Shown here: in pieces, positions 59,030-64,000 of the stretch | Position numbering within the stretch: position 1 is the first letter of the stretch | How the letters are laid out: the number at the start of each line of letters is the position of its first letter | From: Luteolibacter sp. Y139 | GTDB taxonomy: Bacteria > Verrucomicrobiota > Verrucomicrobiia > Verrucomicrobiales > Akkermansiaceae | Assembly: GCF_038066715.1 (NCBI RefSeq) | Contig: NZ_JBBUKT010000003.1 | Location: 434,001 to 498,000 of the forward strand | Direction of reading: 5' to 3' | DNA: 64,000 nt | Notes under the pieces: model-generated | The model's input: only the letters and a program-made list of their open reading frames with translations | Database searches by the model: none | Told to the model about the DNA's origin: nothing | Made by a program: the position numbers and the translations under genes

Positions 59030-59078
59030 TCAAGTTGTACGTAGTCCCGGCTTCAGCCGGACACGCCAGAGCTGCAAG
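59030..59078. repeat. Short hairpin element between convergent genes
   Basis: GTAGTCCCGGCTTCAGCCGG lies in the 79-base gap between the protease and rlmN. CCGGCT and AGCCGG form a six-base-pair stem with a two-base loop. Very similar GTAGT(T/C)CCGGCTT(C/T)AGCCGG strings are, from memory, scattered in intergenic spacers of Verrucomicrobiota. It has no T-run. One copy only is in the window. Confidence 0.4.
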
Positions 59079-59088
59079 GGCCGCCTCC

Positions 59089-60168
59089 TTACCGCGACGC
59101 CCTCACCTTCTCCGCCTTCAGCTGACCGCAACCGGCGGCCACATCAATCCCACGGCGCTGCCGGAAGGTGCACGGGAAACCAGCATCTAATAAAATCCTC
59201 TGGAACGCACGACCCGCTTCCACAGCCGCAGCTGTGCCTTCGAAGCCAGTCGTCGGATTCAGCGGGATCAGGTTCACATGGGCATCGATGCCCTTCAATA
59301 GCTCCGCCAGGCGATGCGCCGTTTCCGGCGAGTCATTCTTGCCGGCGATAAGCGTCCAGCCGAAGAAGATCCGCCTGCCCGTCACCTCGCCGTACTTGCG
59401 ACAGGTGTCGATGAGCTCGGCCAGCGGCCACTTCTTGCTCACGGGCACCAGCGCCGAGCGCTCTTCCTCCGTCGAGCCATGCAGGCTCACCGCGAGCCGG
59501 TACGGTTGCCTTTCCTCGGCCAGCCGCAGGATCCCTGGTACGACGCCCACCGTACTAATCGAAATGTGCGCCGGCCCGATGCTGATGCCACGGACAGTGG
59601 AGATGATGCCGAGCGCCTTGATGACCGCGTCGTAGTTGTGCAGCGGCTCGCCCATCCCCATGAAGACTAGGTTCCGCAAGCGGCGGTCCGGATGGGTCGC
59701 GGCGAGCACGCGGCGCGCATGCAGCACCTGCGCGACAATTTCCCCGGGCCGCAGATGACGCACGAATCCCATCTGCCCGGTGGCACAGAAGACACAACCC
59801 ATCGCACAGCCGGCCTGGCTGCTGATGCAGGCCGTGTATCGGCCATCATAGCCCATCAGCACCGTTTCGGTCGTCTGCCCATCGCGATGCTGGAGCAGGA
59901 ACTTCCGCGTCAGCCCGTCCGAGCTATGCGTCTCATCCACCACCACCGGGGCATCCAGAAAGAAGCTCTTCCCCTCCCCGATATGTGCTTCCACCCACTC
60001 CTTCAGCGGCGGCGAGAAGTCGCGCGACGCAAGATCCAGCTCATTCTCCCGCTGCACCGCCCGCCACAGCGCCTTGGCGTGGTGCGGGTTCACTCCGGAC
60101 GCGCGCAGCTCCGCCTCGATCTCGGAAAAACCGAGGTCGTGGAGTGACCGTGGCGTGGGCTGGCTCAT
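59089..60168 (-). CDS. rlmN: Dual-specificity 23S rRNA/tRNA (adenine-C2)-methyltransferase
   Basis: A 359-residue radical-SAM enzyme that methylates A2503 of 23S rRNA and A37 of some tRNAs. The cluster cysteines C121, C125 and C128 sit in GCAMGCVFCATGQMG. FMGMGEPLHNYDAVIKAL, AVSLHGSTEEERSALVPV and the C-terminal CTFRQRRGIDVAAGCGQL with the methyl-carrying and resolving cysteines are all present. The N-terminal helical domain and length match RlmN rather than Cfr. ATG at 60168 (MSQPTPRSLHDLG) is preferred to the in-frame start at 60183. Stand-alone minus-strand gene. Confidence 0.96.
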   Translation of the reverse strand: MSQPTPRSLHDLGFSEIEAELRASGVNPHHAKALWRAVQRENELDLASRDFSPPLKEWVEAHIGEGKSFFLDAPVVVDETHSSDGLTRKFLLQHRDGQTTETVLMGYDGRYTACISSQAGCAMGCVFCATGQMGFVRHLRPGEIVAQVLHARRVLAATHPDRRLRNLVFMGMGEPLHNYDAVIKALGIISTVRGISIGPAHISISTVGVVPGILRLAEERQPYRLAVSLHGSTEEERSALVPVSKKWPLAELIDTCRKYGEVTGRRIFFGWTLIAGKNDSPETAHRLAELLKGIDAHVNLIPLNPTTGFEGTAAAVEAGRAFQRILLDAGFPCTFRQRRGIDVAAGCGQLKAEKVRASR

Positions 60169-60321
60169 GGCGCGACCCTCCATTTACCGCGCTGGAGATC
60201 GCTTCAAGTCTCATTTTCCCATGGGACATCACCGGTTTCCGCCGGGGGACAGCTGGATTCCACATGTCGCAACCACTCATTTTCGCGGCGTTTAATACAT
60301 CACGGCACCGGCTGCAGTTGT

Positions 60322-61623
60322 ATGAAATTCACAGTGTTTTCCTTGAAGGGCCAGCGTTTTTCGGAAAGGAATCGCTCCCCGGCTTCGATTGTTATTAGTC
60401 TGGAACCCAACCGCCTTTCACCTCCCTTGAAAGCAACCCTGCGCAACTTCACGCCCTTCGTCGCCACCCTCGCTTTCCTTGCGTCGCTGGATGCCCGCAC
60501 GTGGACGGATGTTCAGGGGCGGAAGATCGAAGCCGATCTCGTCTCGTCGACCGATACGGAGGTGACCCTGAAGCTCGCCGCCGGCAAGGATGTCACCCTG
60601 CCTCTGGCCAAGCTTTCGGCAGAGGACCAGGCATTCGTGAAGGAAGCTTCAGCCAAGGGCGGCAAGGTCGATCCCAAGGCAGCAGGAAAAGAAGGCGATG
60701 AACTCAATTTCGACGCACCGTGGCCGCAGACGATCCGCTTCTCGGAAGATCCTCAGATCCAGGTCGTTTCGGAGGACAAGGACAAGAAGCGCTTCGTCTA
60801 TGAGAGCGCGCACTATCGATTTGTTTGCGATGTGCGGCTGTCCCAGCAGGTGGTGAAGGGCTTCGCGGTGATGTTCGAGTCGACCTACCAGTACTGCCGC
60901 GCCCTCCCGCTGGGGATTTCCGGTGGTAAGATGACGGACGGGAAATACCAGATCCTTCTTTTCGAGACGAAGGACAGCTACGTTCAGGCGGGTGGCCCTC
61001 CGAGCAGCTCCGGTGTTTTCGTCAGCGGCCGGAATGTGGTGATGGTTCCCCTGACCAGCCTCGGCGTCCGCCCGGTCGGCAGCGGCTACATGCTGGATCA
61101 CAGCCAGGAGAGCGGCACCCTCATCCACGAAATCACCCACCAGCTGACTCCGGAAGAATACTATGCACCGGGAGCGATGGGCTGGTTCAGCGAGGGACTC
61201 GCTGAATACACGACCGCCACGCCCTATCGCGCGGGGTCCTTCAAGGTGAAGTCGAACTTCGACGACATCGTCGCCTACGCCACCGCCTACGGGAAGAAGG
61301 ACACCCACGGTCGCGCACTCGGCACCGAGATCAAGGCTCCTGCCTTCAAGGATTTCTGCCTGATGAGCTACGAGCAGTTCACGGGTACCAATCCCAACTT
61401 CAACTACGGCTTCGGCTTGGTGCTCACCACCTACTTCCTGCACCTTGATGGCGATGGCGATGCGAAGCGCGTGAAGGAATTCCTGAAGGCCCTCCGCGCC
61501 GGCAAGACGCGCGAGGACGCGCTGAAGGTCCTGATGGACGGTCGTAGCTACGAGCAAATGGAAGAAGCCATCGCCAAGGCGTGGAAGCGCAAGGGCGTCG
61601 ACATCAAGTTCAGCAAGTCATAG
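60322..61623 (+). CDS. SHD1-domain zinc metallopeptidase (gluzincin-like)
   Basis: A 433-residue protein from ATG at 60322; an in-frame TTG at 60427 (LKATLRNFTPFVATLAF) gives a proper signal peptide and may be the true start. Residues about 58-110 are an SHD1-like beta domain (RTWTDVQGRKIEADLVSST, VTLPLAKLSAEDQAFV), common in Planctomycetota and Verrucomicrobiota secreted proteins. The peptidase motif HEITH has H269, E270 and H273, and the third zinc ligand is likely the Glu in WFSEGLAEYTTA. SHD1 with HExxH is a lineage-typical pairing. Substrate unknown; periplasmic or surface action is inferred. Confidence 0.85.
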   Translation: MKFTVFSLKGQRFSERNRSPASIVISLEPNRLSPPLKATLRNFTPFVATLAFLASLDARTWTDVQGRKIEADLVSSTDTEVTLKLAAGKDVTLPLAKLSAEDQAFVKEASAKGGKVDPKAAGKEGDELNFDAPWPQTIRFSEDPQIQVVSEDKDKKRFVYESAHYRFVCDVRLSQQVVKGFAVMFESTYQYCRALPLGISGGKMTDGKYQILLFETKDSYVQAGGPPSSSGVFVSGRNVVMVPLTSLGVRPVGSGYMLDHSQESGTLIHEITHQLTPEEYYAPGAMGWFSEGLAEYTTATPYRAGSFKVKSNFDDIVAYATAYGKKDTHGRALGTEIKAPAFKDFCLMSYEQFTGTNPNFNYGFGLVLTTYFLHLDGDGDAKRVKEFLKALRAGKTREDALKVLMDGRSYEQMEEAIAKAWKRKGVDIKFSKS

Positions 61624-61646
61624 TGGGCGACCGCGACGAGGCACGC

Positions 61647-62786
61647 TCAGACGACCCGCTCGACGAACCAGATCAGGCCCGTCAACGCGAGCGCCACGCA
61701 GGCCCAGCGACGGAAGTGCGGCCACGCGCGGCTCTCATGCCAGCCGGTCGTTAGCAGCCAGGCAGCGGCAAGCACGATCGCCTGCCCGGCTTCCACGCCC
61801 AGATTGGCCGACACCAGCGTGAGGAAAAATCCTTCGCCGGGGCGAATCCACGTCGAAAGCGTGCCAGCGAAGCCAAGCCCGTGGACCAGTCCGAACGCGA
61901 ATACGATCCACAAGCGCCACGGCCTGGCCTCGCGGATGAACAGGTTCTCCACCGCCAGAGCGGCGATGCTCAGGGCTATCAGCGGCTCCACGATCTTCGT
62001 CGATACCGTCACATGGCCGGCCGCCGCCAGGCCGAGCGTGATCGTGTGCGCGGCGGTGAACGCGAGCGATTGCGCGAGTAACGGCTTCCAACGCCGCCTG
62101 AGCAAGAAGATCCCGAGCACGAAGAGGATGTGATCGAAGCCACGCGGCACCACGTGCACCACGCCTTGCTCGAAGGCGACCACCACCGGTGAATGGCCTT
62201 CGGCGACCTTCTCGCCGGTGCCCTCCTTCAATACGACCTCTCCTCCCGGCGCGACGGTCAGGTAGGTCGCATCACCTGCGCCCGGAAACTTCACCACCAG
62301 ATCCGGATGATCTCCTCCAGCCATCGCGATCGTGACTTTGCCCGGCGTGCTCGCCAGCGGCCGGAGCCGCACGTGAAAGTAGGCGCCGTCATTCAGCAGC
62401 GAGGGGAAATCCGGCGGGGTCGAATCGAAGTCAGGGAAGCTTGCTTGCCATTCGATCTTAGCCCCGCCCGAGCGAAGGGTGAGCGACTCCTCCAGGTAGC
62501 GCTTCGCTTCCGCGGTCAGGCGCGTCTGCTCCGCGGCTGGCAATGCCACCAGCCAATCCCGGGTAGGCTGCGGTGCCCCGGCATCACGGCGAAGCACCGG
62601 GTCCGCATAGCCGGCATCGAAGAGGATCTCCAGCTCCCACGTCTCTCCCGTATTGTGAAACTCTCCATAGAGCTGCTTCACCACGTGCGCCGCCAGCGGC
62701 TGAAGCCATCCGGCTAACAGGAATAGCACCGCCACGAGACGTCCCGCGTACCGGGTTTGAGGGGCGTGGGGCGGAGGCAAACTCAT
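61647..62786 (-). CDS. HupE/UreJ-like membrane protein
   Basis: A 379-residue protein with signal peptide LVAVLFLLAGWLQPLAAHVV. Residues about 40-185 form an exported beta-rich domain. From about 205 a HupE/UreJ_2 domain follows with six helices: FDHILFVLGIFLLRR, SLAFTAAHTITLGLAAAGHV, LSIAALAVENLF, WIVFAFGLVHGLGFAGTL and a C-terminal pair. The conserved histidines of GFDHILFVLG, TAAHTITLGL and VHGLGFA suggest metal binding; relatives are proposed Ni or Co permeases or simply orphan membrane proteins. Divergent from the GH95 gene with 143 bases between them. Confidence 0.85.
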   Translation of the reverse strand: MSLPPPHAPQTRYAGRLVAVLFLLAGWLQPLAAHVVKQLYGEFHNTGETWELEILFDAGYADPVLRRDAGAPQPTRDWLVALPAAEQTRLTAEAKRYLEESLTLRSGGAKIEWQASFPDFDSTPPDFPSLLNDGAYFHVRLRPLASTPGKVTIAMAGGDHPDLVVKFPGAGDATYLTVAPGGEVVLKEGTGEKVAEGHSPVVVAFEQGVVHVVPRGFDHILFVLGIFLLRRRWKPLLAQSLAFTAAHTITLGLAAAGHVTVSTKIVEPLIALSIAALAVENLFIREARPWRLWIVFAFGLVHGLGFAGTLSTWIRPGEGFFLTLVSANLGVEAGQAIVLAAAWLLTTGWHESRAWPHFRRWACVALALTGLIWFVERVV

Positions 62787-62929
62787 GGGTCGGCACAGGT
62801 CATCCGCACGCGGTGGGGTTCAGCAAGACAGATTTCTCCATGGCGTCATGCTTTCCACGGTGAACGCGGCGGCTTTTCCTCGAAAAGCCCGCATTCGAAG
62901 ACATAGATCGGAACCGCACCCCGCTCTCC

Positions 62930-64000
62930 ATGAAGCCTCTTCTTTCTCTCGTGCTGGTCACCGCCGCCTCGGCGGGACCCTTGGAAATCCGCTACGACCG
63001 ACCTCCCGCAGGCATGGGCTCGGGCGGCGGCGAGGCATCGATGAGCGATGCGAGCACCGCCACCTCGTCCGGCTGGGAAAGCAGTGCCCAACCGGTCGGC
63101 AATGGCCGCATCGGCGCGATGATCTTCGGCGGCACGAACAAGGAGCGCATCCAGTTCAACGACATCACTCTCTGGACCGGCGGCGACAATCCGTCCGGCG
63201 GCTACGATGTGAATGACTTCGGTTGCTACCAGAATTTCGGCGATCTGTTCATCGAGCTCGATGGCGCTGGCGGCAATCATCCGCCCGGCACCTGCACCAG
63301 TGGTCATGTCCCCTATCATTCGAACGAGAACGCCGCGGCGGCTGCCGATGGCAACGCTTCCACCAAGTGGTGTGTCGAGCCGAAGGGCAAGGACGTGGTC
63401 TGGCAGATCGAGCTACCGGATCCCGAGGTGATCGGCACCTACGCCTTCACCTCTGGCAATGACGTGCCGGAACGCGATCCACAACAATGGCGGCTGGAAG
63501 GCTCGGCCGATGGCAAGTCATGGAGCCTGCTTCACGAGATGAAGGACCAGAAGCCCTTCGCGAATCGTGGCGAAACCAAGACCTTCATGCTTCCAGCAGG
63601 TGGCAAGCGGGCACCGCTCAAGCACTACCGCCTGACATTCCCGCCGAACCCCGGCGTCAGCCATTTCCAACTCGCCGAAATCACCCTCGGCAACCCACCC
63701 GTCACGCCGGAGAACTACTCGCGCTCGCTCGATCTCTCGACCGGCATTCACACCGTCACCTGGAAATCGGGCGACGCCACCATCACCCGCGAAACCTTCG
63801 CCAGCCACGCAGACGATGTGATCGTGGTGAACTTCCGTTCGACCGGGAAGCTGAGCGGCAAGGTCCGGCTCGCGGGTGCTCACGGCGACACCACCAGCGC
63901 GAATGCCAGCGCGCTCACTTTCACCGGCCAGCTTTCTAACAAGCTCCGCTATGCCGCCCGCGCCGCGGCGACCACCGATGGTGGTGCGCTGGCTTCGAAG
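62930..64000 (+). CDS. Glycoside hydrolase family 95-type protein, N-terminal part (runs off window)
   Basis: The first 357 codons of an exported alpha-L-fucosidase-like (GH95) enzyme; the catalytic barrel lies outside the window. The signal peptide is MKPLLSLVLVTAASAGP. The N-terminal super-sandwich begins LEIRYDRPPAG and has PVGNGRIGAMIFGGTNKERI, FNDITLWTGG and NFGDLFIELDG. A discoidin-like (F5/8 type C) domain is inserted at about residues 115-255 (HSNENAAAAADGNASTKW, WQIELPDPEVIGTYAF, HYRLTFPPNPGVSHFQLAEI). The sandwich then resumes at YSRSLDLSTGIHTVTW and TITRETFASHADDVIVVNF. Divergent from the HupE-like gene. Confidence 0.88.
   Translation, partial: MKPLLSLVLVTAASAGPLEIRYDRPPAGMGSGGGEASMSDASTATSSGWESSAQPVGNGRIGAMIFGGTNKERIQFNDITLWTGGDNPSGGYDVNDFGCYQNFGDLFIELDGAGGNHPPGTCTSGHVPYHSNENAAAAADGNASTKWCVEPKGKDVVWQIELPDPEVIGTYAFTSGNDVPERDPQQWRLEGSADGKSWSLLHEMKDQKPFANRGETKTFMLPAGGKRAPLKHYRLTFPPNPGVSHFQLAEITLGNPPVTPENYSRSLDLSTGIHTVTWKSGDATITRETFASHADDVIVVNFRSTGKLSGKVRLAGAHGDTTSANASALTFTGQLSNKLRYAARAAATTDGGALASK

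Noticed and set aside
1-64000. CRISPR arrays, insertion sequences, prophage or integrated elements
   Set aside because: No regularly spaced repeats, transposase or integrase motifs, terminal inverted repeats or tRNA-linked direct repeats were found; composition is even apart from short AT-rich promoters.

Overview
The window is GC-rich (roughly 63% by eye), densely coded and free of rRNA, tRNA, CRISPR arrays, transposases and phage genes. The family mix points to a free-living member of the Verrucomicrobiota, most likely near Luteolibacter/Haloferula (inference, not a database result): a PEP-CTERM protein, a DUF1800 protein, a very large CotH/lamin-tail surface protein, paired DUF1080 domains beside a Gfo/Idh/MocA oxidoreductase, GH1 and GH95 glycosidases, an SHD1-type metallopeptidase and tandem anchored helical-repeat proteins.

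Layout. 1-7.3 kb: partial SAM methyltransferase, the CotH-type surface protein and divergent apbE. 7.4-9.6 kb: a GH1 glycosidase whose barrel is interrupted by what reads as a complete but circularly permuted family-3 solute-binding domain; this is the most unusual object here. 9.6-12.7 kb: a translationally coupled EamA transporter-argD-argF operon on the minus strand. 12.9-15.6 kb: lepB, a squalene/phytoene synthase and a small lipoprotein, closed by a terminator. 15.7-21.1 kb: a GntR/YtrA-like regulator with a perfect palindromic operator, an ABC ATPase and two membrane proteins with large soluble tails. 21.2-24.7 kb: a secreted FKBP and two tandem membrane-anchored helical-repeat proteins. 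24.8-27.2 kb: Gfo/Idh oxidoreductase plus double DUF1080 protein, closed by a terminator within a dispersed-repeat-like element. 27.3-37.0 kb, minus strand: a four-gene run (hypothetical, membrane protein, lipase-like lipoprotein, MscS channel) and a two-gene run (SnoaL-like protein; glycine/NRPG-rich TPR protein) ending in a strong terminator. 37.3-40.5 kb: two small membrane proteins and a TonB-dependent receptor. 40.5-46.2 kb: small hypotheticals, an enoyl-reductase-like MDR, gdhA, an ADP-ribosylglycohydrolase, an SH3-like protein and a PEP-CTERM vWA-like protein. 46.4-49.6 kb: an overlapping two-gene phosphorelay. 49.7-55.4 kb: DUF1800, fasciclin and a GH42-like secreted protein. 55.4-59.0 kb: a ferritin-like/ATP-grasp fusion and a frameshifted trypsin-like protease. 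59.1-64.0 kb: rlmN, an SHD1-gluzincin, a HupE-like protein and the start of a GH95 with an inserted discoidin-like domain.

Taken together the genes describe a Gram-negative polysaccharide and glycoside degrader with much exported protein, ordinary housekeeping (arginine and glutamate metabolism, signal peptidase, RlmN) and several lineage-specific proteins of unknown role. No gene-free stretch exceeds 300 bases; the longest (37007-37286 and 12682-12946) are noted. Coordinates, starts and motifs were read directly from the sequence; family names rest on motif recognition without searches.
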